Assembly (NCBI GenBank): GCA_951394045.1
Contig: OX595990.1
Location: 1,798,001 to 1,862,000 of the forward strand
Length of the DNA: 64,000 bases
Reading direction: 5' to 3'
DNA from: Nitzschia sp. DOCU1
Taxonomy: Eukaryota; Bacillariophyta; Bacillariophyceae; Bacillariales; Bacillariaceae
Each line of letters starts with the position of its first letter. The stretch's first letter is position 1. Positions 18,187 through 30,476 of the stretch are shown piece by piece. The position numbers and the translations under genes are program-made. The notes under the pieces were generated by a model, which was not told the origin of the DNA, searched no databases, and saw nothing but the letters and a program-made list of their open reading frames with translations.

Positions 18187-20210
18187 ATGAGGCTTTGCTT
18201 CGATTTGCTTGCAACCATGGCTCATATTCTATCGGCAGTTCAAGGTGAGTAAAGAGAGTTGAATTTCGGCACCCGGACCAAAGTATCCTTATCAACTACC
18301 ATTCTTTTGCTGTCGTCAAAATCCAGGCTCGCAAGTTGATGTCGTTCCCGTCAGGTGAGCAGCCGACACCAATGATTTTAGAGTGTGCTGAAGCCGCTCG
18401 TTTACTGACTCTTTGACTTTTCAGTCGTGCATTGATCAGTGTATCAGACAAAACTGGGATTGTGGAGTTCTGCACTTTCTTGAGCTCCAAAGGAGTGGAG
18501 CTTCTTTCAACTGGTGGGACGGCGAAGGCATTGAGAGATGCTGGTTTGACTGTACAAGACGTGAGCGATTATACTGGAGCCGCCGAATGTCTCGACGGTC
18601 GCGTCAAAACTCTTCATCCGAAAGTTCACGGTGGGCTCCTGGCTGTGCGTGGTAATGAAATTCACGAAAAGCAAATGGTCGAACAGGGAATGAAGCCTAT
18701 CGACATGACCATTCTTAATTTGTACCCTTTTGAGCAGACAGTTCAGGGTGGAGCTGGCTTTGAGCAGTGCATTGAGAATATTGACATTGGCGGACCCTCA
18801 ATGCTCCGATCTACCGCTAAGAATCATGCGTTCACAACAATCGTCACCTCTCCTGCCCAATACGAACTAGTTCAGGCCGAGATAGAACAAAAGGGAGGAA
18901 CCTCTCTTGCGCTGCGAAAGCAGCTGGCTGCGCAGGCATTTGCTCTTTCGGCCTCCTACGACTCTGCCATTAGTTCCTGGTTCGCAGGTCAATTGGGGTC
19001 GGATTTGACGACAGTAACTCGGGCCTACAAGACAGAACGTGCGCTGAAATATGGTTGCAACCCACATCAAAAACCTGCCTACATATACTCCAGGTTGGGC
19101 TCAAAGCTCCCGTTCGAGATCAAAAATGGCGTACCTGGCTACATTAACCTGCTTGATGCCGCTAATGCGTGGCAACTTGTCTTGGAGTTGAAGAAAGCCA
19201 CAGGGCTTGCAGCGGCGGCTTCGTTCAAGCATGTTAGTCCAGCTGGTGCCGCCGTCGCCGTGCCGCTGACTGATACCGAGCTGGCGGCCTATGAAGTCAC
19301 CCCCGAAACGAAGGAATCCCTTACTCCTGCTGCCCTGGCATATCTCCGGGCGCGAAATGCAGATCCAATGTGCTCCTTCGGTGACTTTTGTGCTCTCTCT
19401 GATGAAGTTGACGAAGCAACCGCCACCTACTTGAAGAAAGAAGTTTCAGACGGTATAGTGGCTCCGTCCTACACCCCGGAGGCCTTAAAAATCCTCAAGT
19501 CAAAAAAAGGTGGAAATTTTATTGTCCTTGAGGCTCCTCTTGACTACTCTCCCGGAGACATCGAGTATCGTGAGGTTTATGGTATGACCTTTTCTCAAAA
19601 GCGAAATGACGTAGTCATCACGAATGACCATATGAAGGAAGTTGTTACGGCGAACAAGGCACTTGATGATGGTGCTATTAGAGACCTGATCGTTGCTTCT
19701 ATCTGTGTGAAATATACTCAATCAAATTCAGTCGGTTTTGCTAAGAATGGAATGATGGTTGGGGTGGGTGCCGGTCAACAGTCTCGAGTCGATTGCGTAA
19801 AGCTTGCAGGTCGCAAGGTTGCTACTTGGTATCTCCGCCAGCACCCGAAGGTACTGGGTTTGCCTTTCAAGCAAGGCACCAAGAGGCAAGACCGCATCAA
19901 CGCACGTGTCAGGTATATAGAGGGCGACTTCACTAAGGAAGAGAAGTCGCGATGGGAATCTCAATTTGAAGTTGTACCAGAGGTTTTAACCGAGGACGAA
20001 AAGAACGAGTTCCTCAAGGGTTCCACCGGCGTATCTATCAGCTCTGACGCTTTTTTCCCTTTCCGCGATTCGATCGATCATGCTTCCAAGCTTGGGGTGA
20101 AATATGTCGCGCAACCGGGAGGGTCTGTTCAAGACCAGCAGATCACTGAAGCTTGCGACGAGTATGGCATGGTCATGTGTTTTACAGGCACTCGCCTCTT
20201 CCATCATTAA
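18187..20210 (+). CDS. ATIC: Bifunctional AICAR transformylase / IMP cyclohydrolase
   Basis: Three exons: 18187-18244, a 28-nt micro-exon 18327-18354, and 18425-20210, joined at GT-AG sites in consistent phase. The enzyme catalyses the last two steps of de novo IMP synthesis: formylation of AICAR by 10-formyl-THF, then ring closure. The N-terminal cyclohydrolase half shows ALISVSDKTG, LLSTGGTAKALRDAG and the stretch around DGRVKTLHPKVHGG. The transformylase half carries LKYGCNPHQKPA, the catalytic Lys-His pair in AASFKHVSPAG, and the C terminus GTRLFHH. Two in-frame ATGs exist (18187 and 18217); the upstream one adds MRLCFDLLAT and the downstream one gives MAHILSAVQGSQ. I report the longer form. 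There is no clear organelle leader, so a cytosolic place is likely. Confidence 0.96.
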
Positions 20211-22208
20211 AATTAACCAAAACATCGCCTGAGCATCGATTTCAAATCGCTCTCTTTCTGGGATGCAACCTTATTATTCTATGTTTCGGCTTCAAATTTT
20301 TTAGTAGTAGGTAACAAAACCGCCCGCTAACCCACGATTTCCCTATCCTAGGGACACCGATACCGTGGCTACCACACGGCTCGATTTCAAGGCAAAATGG
20401 CGGGAAAAATTCGCTACCGCAGTACAGTTTGTGGACGCCTCATAAATTCGTTAAAGTACAGACTTGGTGCGTTGTTCACAAATCAAATTTCAAGAAAAGA
20501 GATTTTCTCTACAGATAAAAACATCTGGGGCATTTGCGCGAGAAATACTGTTCACTACTGTTCCTTTAATAGTAGAACGTGGAGTAGGGCTTGCGGTATG
20601 TAGGGAATTTGGCAATGGACACCCGAGTTCTAAATTTTATTCTGTGCCCTCCTCACTTTAGATTCCAAGAAGCTAACTTGCAAAAAACGCAAAATTGCAT
20701 GCGAGGTTTTCGTGCTGTTCAAAAACCAACGGGTGAGTGTCGTTGTACACAATGAGTCACCAACGTGGTTAAAGTCATGAGAGCTATTCCGATACCAAAC
20801 TCTTGACATTTATTCCCGATGACAAGCAAGTGAGCCTTCAAGTAAAGCCGAATCTTTCAAGAATTTTGGAATCACAAATGAGGGTGATCGCAGGTCAAGA
20901 CCCAATGCTCATTTTCTAATGTACTTTGAGGGTTCGTAACGCATTTATGGCTAAGGTGTCACTCTCATTTTGCATATAGTGTATTTCGATGTCGAACTAC
21001 TCCATGTAGCTTCCCGATCGTGTCAAGGCGTCTTTTTGTGAACTTCTTTTCCAAACAATTGATAGCTAGTCTTCCTCCGGCTGTCTGCGCAGAGCCTGAT
21101 ATCGTTTGTGTTGTTTATTCGCTTGATAACAAGTTCCAGCTTGGCGTCTTTCATGGAATGGTTGCCAACTGCAGGCACTCATCCTGGCGACAGGAGACCC
21201 ATGGGTCAGCAAACGAATGGTTATTGAACTATGTTAAAAGACAATCAAGAGTAAAAATGTAGGCCCGGCTTTTGGTTTAACATTGTAAAGGATTCACGAA
21301 GGAATGACTACAACCTTAACGACATTATTTATTTCAAAAACTACAGTACTATCACGTCACCATTATTGGATGAATAGAATGCTAAACTCTCGCCATGATG
21401 ATGACGACGGCGAGATCCCCATGATTTTTGGTGAAATGGCGACGAATCGCATCAGGACGTTCAGGATGCAGATCAAGAAGTGCAAGAAGGGCCCAACAAT
21501 GCCAGCTTATCCTTGGATAAGGGCATTGCCTTTCGTGACTACGTTCGAAGTGAATGGATCCATGCCTTCTTTTGTGGCATGAAAATAGCTCGCAACGAAT
21601 TTCTAATTTGCCCTTACTCCTAATCATCCTTCTCTAACATCGAATATACTAGAATATGTTACTGAATCAAAATTGATGAAGAGGCAAGCCATTTTAGATG
21701 TTGCTTTATCACAAGGGCGGCGATTATACCAGCGACAGAGTACTTTCAACAAGAAATAGATCAGTATAGCGAAGCCTTTTCCCTTTTCCCCGCATCCTTC
21801 GCCTTAACTTGATTCCTTGCTAGAAATGAAGATTTGACATAGCGAAAGAATTCTGGTGGCCGATCCGCGTAAAAAGTTTCTTTCCAGCAGATTGGTTCAA
21901 AGTGAAAAATCCATTCACAATTAAAATGGTATCCTTTATAACGGAAAGCCTTGGAAACTTTTGATTGCATTGATAAAAGCCAACATTCTGCGTCATTGTA
22001 CCTCTGAAATTTGGCCCTTCCAACAATTGAAACGGGCCGTTTTGGAGTGCTGGAACGCATGCTTTTGCAGCTGTTGCAGACAAGCTTACATAGAACAATG
22101 CTATGACTTCTACCATTACATCAGTGAGGATTTTCCTGGACTCTCACGGTGAAAGTGCTAATGTTGAAATCAGTAATACGCAGCACGAACTTCTTCTGGA
22201 AGAACTCC

Positions 22209-22400
22209 GAGATGACATGGTCTGCTACGGGATACTGTTGCTTTCAATAAGTTGCTTCGAAGATACTATGTAAGCTAGGGATATATTGTTTATAATTCAA
22301 CTGCGAGACTACATGGTCTGCCAAGGGATAGTGATGCTTACAAAGAGTTCATTTGAAGATTCTATGTAAGCTAGAACTGTATTGTTTACATTTCAACTCC
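22209..22400. repeat. Two-copy 96-bp tandem duplication
   Basis: Two diverged copies lie head to tail at 22209-22304 and 22305-22400. Both contain CATGGTCTGC, a GGGATA core, CTATGTAAGCTAG and a terminal TTGTTTA plus ATTTCAACT/ATTCAACT segment. The copies align without any length change but differ at many positions, so the duplication is not recent. Confidence 0.75.
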
Positions 22401-23145
22401 TCTTCATGTTCTTGTTGCCTCTCATTGAGTCACTTTTGGTCGTGAAACGCCGTCTTGGTCGTATACAGCCAAGATAAACCCGTAAACTAATTAGAGTGAA
22501 ACTTTGAGAAAGGGCCAGATAAAGTTATCTTGACGGTTTTTAAAGCCAAAAGATTGGTAGACTAATTAGAGATACGCATTTTAAATCTATGTGTAACGCT
22601 ATCCCTAACCCCAAACCTTTGGATCTTCAAAGTCAATCAACCATCCTGTCGCTTTATGAAGCACCGAAAGTTTAACTGCGGATGATTCACCTAAGATACG
22701 ATAGGTGGAACCAAATTTTCGCGACGAAAAAAAGAAAGCCTTCTCCCATCTTGATCAATACAGCCCCTTAAATCATCGATCATCAAATCTTCGTTGGGAC
22801 GCGTCAGTGACAAGAGAGGAACTCGACGCCATCGAAAAGGCAGCTGCGAACTTCATTTCTTGAAGGCTTTTCTAGTTATGTTATTTAGTGTTGCACTCTG
22901 GTTGACCTTTTTTGTGCAATGTTGTCCTTCTCGTCGATTTCGCGACTACTGAACAGCAACAGCCCGCGTAATATTTGTCTCAATCATACTTCTAGAAAAT
23001 TTCAATCCAATCTCTTTCACTTGTAGTATTGAAATTGCCTACGGGCAGGGCAGTTTATAAGAAAATCATTAAAATTCAAATGAAATGTGAGCTGGAAGCT
23101 GTACAAAATAATAAAATTGGTCCGCCCGTCTGATGGTAGGTGATG

Positions 23146-23169
23146 CTTGCTCGCTCACTGGCGAGCAAG
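23146..23169. repeat. Perfect 9-bp inverted repeat (hairpin)
   Basis: CTTGCTCGC and GCGAGCAAG are separated by six bases. It would form a stable 9-bp stem with a 6-nt loop. No U-tract follows, and no gene lies within 1 kb, so its role is unknown. Confidence 0.6.
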
Positions 23170-24474
23170 GTAGTAAAAATACAATACGCGATCGATTTAG
23201 CGAAGTAATTGGCGAAATCGTTCGGTCGCGTTATCCAAAAAGGCTTAAGAGAGGACAAGTCAGTTTGAATTCCCGAAGTGATAAATATTAAGATGCTAAT
23301 GGATTACGACGAGCGAACGTTCTCACAAAGTTTCTCATAGCAGATGACAGAATTTCGGGAAACGTGCGAAAGAATGGGGAATCTTAATTCCAATTTCTTT
23401 GTTCGGATGCGTCAAATTTTCGCCACTTGAAACAATTCAATCACAAATAATTCCCGAGCTTTAATGACAAAACAAAAATGACTAATTGCTGTTATGGATA
23501 TAGTAGGGGAAAGATAAAAACTTGAAAAAAACTCCGATACTTAACCCAACCACGTTGTTGCGTTTACTGAGTCATCATAGTTTCTCTGTTGGCACTAATG
23601 GTGAGTTTGGCAGTTTGGCAATAATTTGCAACAAAATCCACCACCCCTTCGAGTTTTAAAAGGGAATAAGCATGGAAAAGTACGACTGGGCTTCGTCACT
23701 ATGTCTATCAGCACACACTATCGTTCGGTGGATCTCGAGGTACAAAATAGAATGTCGCTCGTCTTTTGTCCGTAGAATGTAGACAATTGGTAGAACGGCA
23801 AAGGAACCCAGATCGAAGAATTGTTCGGATTTTTGATGATGAAAACTTATCTCATTTAAGACTAATAACGCATGATTGCCCCTCGTCTCTGGCCTCGTTA
23901 TCGTATCAAAATTGGCTTCTGGATCAACTACACGCCATTTGTCGTTCACTCGAGAGAGAGGGAGCGCACCTAGTTTAGTGCTATTTTCATGTATCTAATT
24001 GTGCTCGCTTTCGGCGGGAAACGAATACCGAGGTTTCGCTCCCATCACATCTGGCGCAAACTTAACCCCCTTACCGTACAAATTAGAATCATGTGTTTGC
24101 GAGAATTTCTATTTGGAGTTTGATTGATATGGAAACTTTATACTGAATCCACCGTCATAGTGAAAATTGATTTCAACCGCGAAGAACCACACAGAAATGG
24201 ATTGCCCTACCTTCGAATGAAGTCGTCTCCGATTTCACCCAACAAATACAAACCGTTCAACCGGTGCAAACGCGCGAAAAGTACCCGCCAAGTGCGCAGA
24301 AAATGTAGGCCAGAAAAACAGGAAGATGCCCAAATATGGACTCATAGCCTAATATCAACCCATGCGCGAGAAGCGGCTGCAACTGGCTCCGGCATTTGGA
24401 TCCAACTAAACGCGTGAAATATATTGTCTTGGTATTTCACGGGACCGCCTGGACAAACTGTCTCATATGTGATA

Positions 24475-24810
24475 TCCGGCTGTATATCATATTTGAGACA
24501 AAATGTCTCAGGAGACAAAATGTCTCAGCGCTGAGACAAAATGTCTCAATGAGACATTTTGTCTCAAGTATACATACGTGCCGGATATCATATTTGAGAC
24601 AATTTGTCTCATTTATATGTATTCATATCTATATGTTCGAATAGACCAGCCCAGCCAAGAGGCAATACTTAGATGGATTTGGCGACGATTTGTCTCAAAT
24701 ATGATATATGGTGTATATGTATATATGAGACAAAATGTCTCAGCGCTGAGACAATTTGTCTCATTTATACATATACATGCCGAATAACATATCTGAGACA
24801 TTTTCAAGTG
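24475..24810. repeat. Cluster of GAGACA-N3-TGTCTC palindromes
   Basis: Seven intact 15-bp palindromes (6-bp arms, 3-bp A/T spacer) lie at 24495, 24512, 24533, 24551, 24596, 24727 and 24748. Two degraded copies are at 24682 and 24795. Copies 2-3 and 7-8 are joined by the palindrome AGCGCT, giving higher-order inverted repeats. Several copies are preceded by the same TATCATATTTGA segment, once in inverted orientation, so a larger unit has been duplicated and inverted. The family and function are unknown. Confidence 0.9.
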
Positions 24811-25166
24811 GAATGGAAGGCGCGCGCGCAGGGCCAGCCCTACTCAAAACCAAAATCAATTCGAACGCGCGATAAAGAAAAATCCGTTGGTGAACCCCGT
24901 AGTCGTACGCGCGGTTTGGATAGGTTATGGGTCCCGGTTTGGGCATCTTCCAGTAGTACCAGGTACTTGTATTCGAACTAGGAGCGCTCACATTCAAGAA
25001 TGTTTTCTCGTATCTCCTTTCCGATATAGTACGCGTTTCGTAAGAAGCCACTTTGGGCTTAAGGATGTTGTTGATTATTTGCTAACATTCACACAGCAAA
25101 ACTGGAATCCATCAAAACTCTTTTGTGTAAAAAGGTATAGCATTGGCTTTCGCCGACAACACTGTT

Positions 25167-28100
25167 CTAAAAAGTTATCGAACGCCCCTCAAGGAATTTG
25201 ATTCTGCGTTGCAAGGCGGCGTTTTCCGCCTCCTTCTCTTCCATTAGCGAGTACATGCGAGACCGCAAATCAGAATTCTCATCTTGGCGGTTTTGCAGAG
25301 TTGCCTTCGCCGATATAGCTAAGCATAGGGCGATTTCTTCGGCTCTCATCGAGACTAATCGATCGACCGGGTGGTCGGTCAGGAATAGCTCCGGCCTTCC
25401 ATCTATATAAGGATGATGTGCCCAAGTTCTGATGTCGCCTGGAGACAGAGACTCAAGAAAATGGAAATCTTCGCCATTCTTCTGGGCAAGTTGAGAGAGC
25501 TTCTGTCGGCCAAGCTCAAGAGAGCTCACGCAAGCGTCTCTTTCCCTTTGCACTTGCAATATGTTCTTGTTCAGTTCATTATTCTGCCGTTGAAGCGAAT
25601 CAATCACAGAAGCAAAGTCTTTTTGCTCGCTGACTAGTAGTTCAAATTGTTTTGCATTGTACTCAAGCCTAGACAACGAAGATTTCATGGCCAAGACTCG
25701 ACGCTCTTGAGCTTGTCTTTCAGTTTCGCTTTCTTCCAACTCCCGTTGAAGTTGCAAGAGTTTCCTTTTCGCCACCGACAGATCATCCCGGGTATTATCG
25801 AGCTCCAGAGAGAGAAGGCGGCTAGCAGAGAGTTCCCGTTGCGATCTCTTCGACGACTTTTCCTGTTCCAGAGCCAACTTCGCAAGATTTGTTTCGAGTT
25901 CGTGAATGCGACGATTGAGTAATTCCACCTGCGCTTCAGACGTTTTCTCCGCGTCTTCCTTCTTCGCTCGGGCCAATCTACGCTGTTCTTCCGCAGTGCG
26001 AAGATCGGTGTGATATTTCGAAAGCTTGCCATTCATCTCGTTAATTTGTTCATCGGATGCCTGCAGTTGCCGCTGTAAACTAAAGAGCTGGGCCTTCGAA
26101 GCCTCGAACTTGGACCTAAAGCTACCCACTTCTTCCTTGAGGAGGCTAATCTCGGCGTCCTTCGCCTCTATGTCCCGCAATCGAAGCTGAGCGATCGATT
26201 CAGTTTCTTGTTCGTACTCTTCCAAATGATTTTGGTAGCCCACCAGTTCTCTTGTTCTTTGTTGAGTCAACTCATGGTATTCGGCCTTAAGCGTTGTCAA
26301 CTTGGATTCTAAATCTTTCCTTTCCCTTTCACATTGCATGTACTTCTCTCTTAGCCTCTCGTTGTCGGAAATTGCGGACACACCATTTTCGAGCCGGTCT
26401 TCTAGCTGGTGAATCCGTGTTTCCCCAGATGCCTTCGAGATTGTCAGTGATCTCACTTCATCCCGGAGATTTTGCAAAACGAGGTTCAACTCGTCATTCT
26501 GTTCCTTCAAGTACTTTGTTTCAGAACCACGTTGGGCCACTTCATCCTCAAGACGAATGCATTTTGCCTCGAGTTTAGAAATAGTCGTTTCGCGATCATG
26601 TACTTCGTCGTTGGCAAGTGACAATTTGTGTTCCAAATTCATCATGCGATTGGCAATACTTCTTTTCTCGGACAGAACCTCCTCGGAAGAAAGCGTCTTC
26701 TCTTGCATTTCGGCCTGCATCAACTTTATTTGGGCCTCCCCCTTCCTTTTCTCCTCTTCAAGTGCGCTTATATCGTTCTCGGCCTCCCCAAGGGACGAAG
26801 TTAAAGACTTGACAGCGAATCGAAGCTTTTCCAGCTCGAGCAAATTTACCCTGAGAGAAGTTTGAAATTCCCTCACTCTCTTTTCAGAGTCTTGTCGATC
26901 TTTCTCAAGGAGACGAAGTCGTTCGTTAAGCTGCTGAGCCTCGGCATCTTTCCGCCTCGCCTCCTCAACAAGCGCCTCGTTTTCTTGTTTCAAATTTGCT
27001 ACCGAGTGTTCCAATTTCACGCATTTACGAACTGTCGCTTCCTTCTCTCGCTCGAACTCATCAGCTCTTCCCTTTAGCTTCGTTGCCTCCAATTCTAGTC
27101 CTCTGTGATCCTCCATAACAGATTGATTCGACTTGCGAGTCTTCAAGACATCTTGTTTGGTCACTTCCAATTCGCTTTCAAGGCGAGCGTGGCTCTCTTT
27201 TATTTCATATTCCATCGCCTTCGCCTCGTCGACTTCTTTCTCGAGTCTTTGTTGCTCTGAAACGGCAACTTGGAGTTGCCGCTGTAGTAATTGCACTTCC
27301 TCCTCGTATCGTTGTAAGCGGGCATCGTGTTCGACGGAGTTTCGTTGAATTTCATCCTTCAGTGCCGCAACGCTATTTGAGAGAACTTCTCGTTCGTTCG
27401 CCAAGAACGTAAGGTTACGGCTCTGAAGACTCAGTGTGTCCTTTATCGTGGAGAGTGAATGTGCACTGTGGGTAATGATTAGTCATTACCATGCCAATTA
27501 CAGCCGTCAGAGTAGAACTTCTTACCTTGATCTCCACAGACCACTCTGCATTTGCTGAATGTGCTGCACAGCACCCTCCAAAATTTTTATGTCCCCCAGA
27601 TACTCGTCCACGCCCAAATTTCTCTCATCGTGATATGATACATACCCAGGTTTGCCCATGGGCGAGGCCATGATACTTGTATTGGAAGGAGATAACGATT
27701 GAACAGCTGAATGATGTCCGAAGACGGATTCCAGTTTGGGGGGAGCGTGAAGGTATGGCGATTGTCCACCTGCATCCGAAGGTGGTTCGATTTGGGAAGT
27801 AGCAGCGACCAAAGCTGACAATGACTCGGACTCGTGGCTGATCAATGAGTCGTCAACACTCAATTCTTGGTGTGGTGATGAGTTGCCGATCTCAGGCAAA
27901 TCGTATGCGACGGAAGATCGACTATCCGAGTCCTCATGATGCTCCAAATCTTGCGTCAAATTCGACCATGTAGTTCGCTGTTGATCACCTGTTAAGGCGC
28001 CTGGCTCATCAGACCCGTCATACCGCGCAAAGGCGTCTTCGTCTGGCAGGACAATGCTCCTCTCCATATAGTAGTCTTCTGCTTGATCATCTCCGACTGA

Positions 28101-30098
28101 TGACGAGGCACGTGCACTGTCGCAGTTCGAGTCCAAGTCTACCACGCCATTTCGCTCGGGTAGCACTTGGCCCGGAGACAACTGTCTCTTATCTGGAATG
28201 TGGCTTGCGAATGTATCTAAACGACCGGCTCCTGAATCCTGTCCTTCGTCCTGAAATAGCTGCCGTTCATGTTGGGGTGTCAAATCCTGTTTTGCGGAAA
28301 CAATATCCCCTTCCTGTGAGTCTTCGCTAATCCTTTCAAAAAATGAATACCCGGGTTCCTCGAGATCGAGTTCCTCTTGTGGTTCTTCCATTGTCCAGAA
28401 GTCAACATCCTGACCATCGTGTGATAATTCTTCACCGAGGTTTGCATCGCTTTGATCCGGGAGCTGTGCTGAAATAGGTGGTTCTCGATTCACCTCCTGA
28501 GGTATCAACGGGGATTTCCATTGCATTGGATCAAGATCAAGGCCCTCCATATAATCGGTATGGTTGTTGTCAAACGACGGTACTGTTTCCACGGGTTGGC
28601 TTACGGTACTGCGAGTAGGAGACTTGAGCAGCGTAGCCAATCTTTGCCGCGGGTCGGCAATGAGTTGTTCTAGCAAACGTTCTTCGTGAACGTATTTCTG
28701 AAGTTGATCAAGCATATCATCAGGGTCAACAATCTCCGAATTAAGATTGTTTCCATTCGAGTGTAGAGATTCTGAGGGTTGTTGATCTTTTTCACCAAAC
28801 GGGCTGCTGGCCATCTTCCCCGGTTTGACTAGTAGTTGGCGAAGAAAGTTGAGGGTGGTCAAAGTCGCCTCATAATCCTTCGAGAGAGGTGAAACGGATG
28901 CCAATAATACAATTTTGGAAGAAACCAAGCTGCGTTGCAAGACCTTTGTAATGGTCGATTCACGGAAGGAAACGGCTGGATCCGTCCCAGATGGTGCATG
29001 CAAGAGCAGTTGCCGGAGAACCAGGCCCAGGCTGAGAGTACTTCTATGTTTTGCCCGGGCGGAAGTCGAATCCATCGGTCGAGCCAGTTCGACGCAAGTG
29101 ATTTGCGAGTCCGGTGCCCGGTTGATCTGGTGCGAGACAGCATTGAACCATATATTTATGGTTACCACCAGAGTTTGCTCGCGCCTTTTGCTTCTAAGAT
29201 GCAGCCAAATATCGGAAAAGTTCTCCAAGCTAATTTCGGTCAAATTTTCAAGGATGGCACCGTTCATATCCACATGCTTCAGTGTTGGTTTGTTTTTTCT
29301 ATCGAGAACATCCGCAAAAGTATCTTTCTCTTCTAGCAACTCTAGCACGGAAAAAGTTGCCACCGCCTTTTCTTCTAAGAGTAGTAAAAGTTGCTCGCTA
29401 ATCCTAGCCAGGAGGCACTTCAGGCACTTCGTGTCGAAATTTTCCTTTTCTGGTGCCTCGACGCACGTAGAGGCGTGCCCGAAAGAAATGAAGCAAGACG
29501 ATTGATGCTCGCCCAATGCATCTTGCACACTAGCACGCGCGATTGCGTCCAAAGAGAGGCCGTCTGTTGAGTCCGCTGAAGCGTTTGCAACTCGGTCCTG
29601 CTCGAAAATGACGTGATGAAATTTGTAAAGCCTGGCCCAGTCTTCCGTGGGTATCTTTGCAATCCTACTCAGCAATTTCGCCGTGTCCATGCAAACATGA
29701 GTCGGCACGCTTTTACCAAAGGCCGACGGCTTGACGACCACCACATCTCTGTGTGAATTCGGTTTCTGAATGAGCTGGTCGGTTTCTTTGACGTGCGGGA
29801 AGAGACAACGCTGCTCTTCCGAGTCAGCAACCGGCAGAACCCGGACGACTACGCTGAGCTTCCGGCACGGAATGAGGGAGACAAAGTTCAGGTACTCGTT
29901 TCTCTGACTTTTATCTTTCAGTAACGGGGAAAATGGGCTCAAGAGACCGTTGGCGAAACTGCTCGGCTCCGTGAATTGAGGGCTGGTCGTGCCGACTTTG
30001 ACAGATCGACTTCTGTCTTCGGATACGTCCAGTCGGCGCGACCCGTCGTCGTCGAGATCGTGGCCCGCCGCATCGAGCAGATATTCAGTTGGATTCAT
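25167..30098 (-). CDS. Kinesin-like protein with degenerate motor domain and long coiled coil
   Basis: Two exons, 30098-27526 and 27465-25167, are joined across a 60-bp GT-AG intron (phase 2) to give 1623 aa. Residues about 81-423 follow the kinesin motor fold: the first strand LSVVVRVLPV, a segment like the one before the P-loop (KFHHVIFEQDRV), and the C-terminal motor block SFRESTITKVLQRSL then VSPLSKDYEATLTTLNFL. The P-loop position reads SFGHASTCVE, so the GxxxxGKT signature and its lysine are gone. The switch I and switch II signatures (SSRSH, DLAGSE) are also not recognisable. Residues 424-860 are acidic and low-complexity. The last ~740 residues are an almost continuous heptad-type coiled coil. 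It probably cannot hydrolyse ATP and may act as a scaffold or as a partner of an active kinesin. Short of a structure, the motor assignment rests on these motifs. Confidence 0.75.
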
Positions 30099-30476
30099 GG
30101 GCGAGTCGGTCGTTGCGATTGTTGACTGAGACGTTCTCGCGGTACTGATTATTACTGTCGTTGTCGTAGTCGTTGTCGGTCGGTGTCGTCATTGTTCGAT
30201 TCGAAATGGATATTGAAAAATCTTCGATCAGTCTGTGCGGCGCCCGACGACAAGCAAACATAGCGTCGTACATATGTACTTATCACTAATACACCATATG
30301 GTAAGGTGAGTCGATCTTTAATTAAAGTTATCTAGTCACGAAGCTTTTAATAGTCAGTCTTGTGTGCGGATTTTTTCATGTCGTCGCATTGGCTTGTTTC
30401 CACGACAGAGAAAGTCATATCATACACGGAACGGCTCGTCCCACGTTGCCTCACTATTTTGCCAAGAGCTTGCAAG
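30099..30476. promoter_or_regulatory. Divergent promoter region, kinesin-like gene / LRR gene
   Basis: This 378-bp spacer lies between two divergent start codons. An in-frame ATG at 30378 could extend the LRR protein upstream, but the ATG at 30477 starts a far better signal peptide. No promoter element is assigned. Confidence 0.45.

Larger units (their letters stand above)
20211..25166. other. Five-kilobase region without a supported gene
   Basis: This is the longest gene-poor part of the window and is visibly more A+T-rich than its surroundings. Every open frame is short and lacks a recognisable family pattern. The identifiable contents are a 96-bp tandem duplication (22209-22400), a hairpin (23146-23169) and a cluster of palindromes (24475-24810), described separately. 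It may hold decayed transposon sequence, unrecognised ncRNA, or the 3' UTRs of ATIC (left) and the kinesin-like gene (right). Confidence 0.5.

Noticed and set aside
24396..24787. Cys/Thr-rich frames with repeated ETKCLSAETICL
   Set aside because: They are only the translation of the GAGACAAAATGTCTC palindromes and exist in several frames and on both strands.
24475..24810. Auxin response elements (TGTCTC) or a CRISPR array
   Set aside because: TGTCTC and its inverted repeats match the plant auxin-response element by sequence, but diatoms are not known to have the matching ARF factors and no gene is close. It is also not CRISPR: the repeat is a palindrome of 15 bp with irregular 2-120 bp gaps, in a eukaryotic genome.
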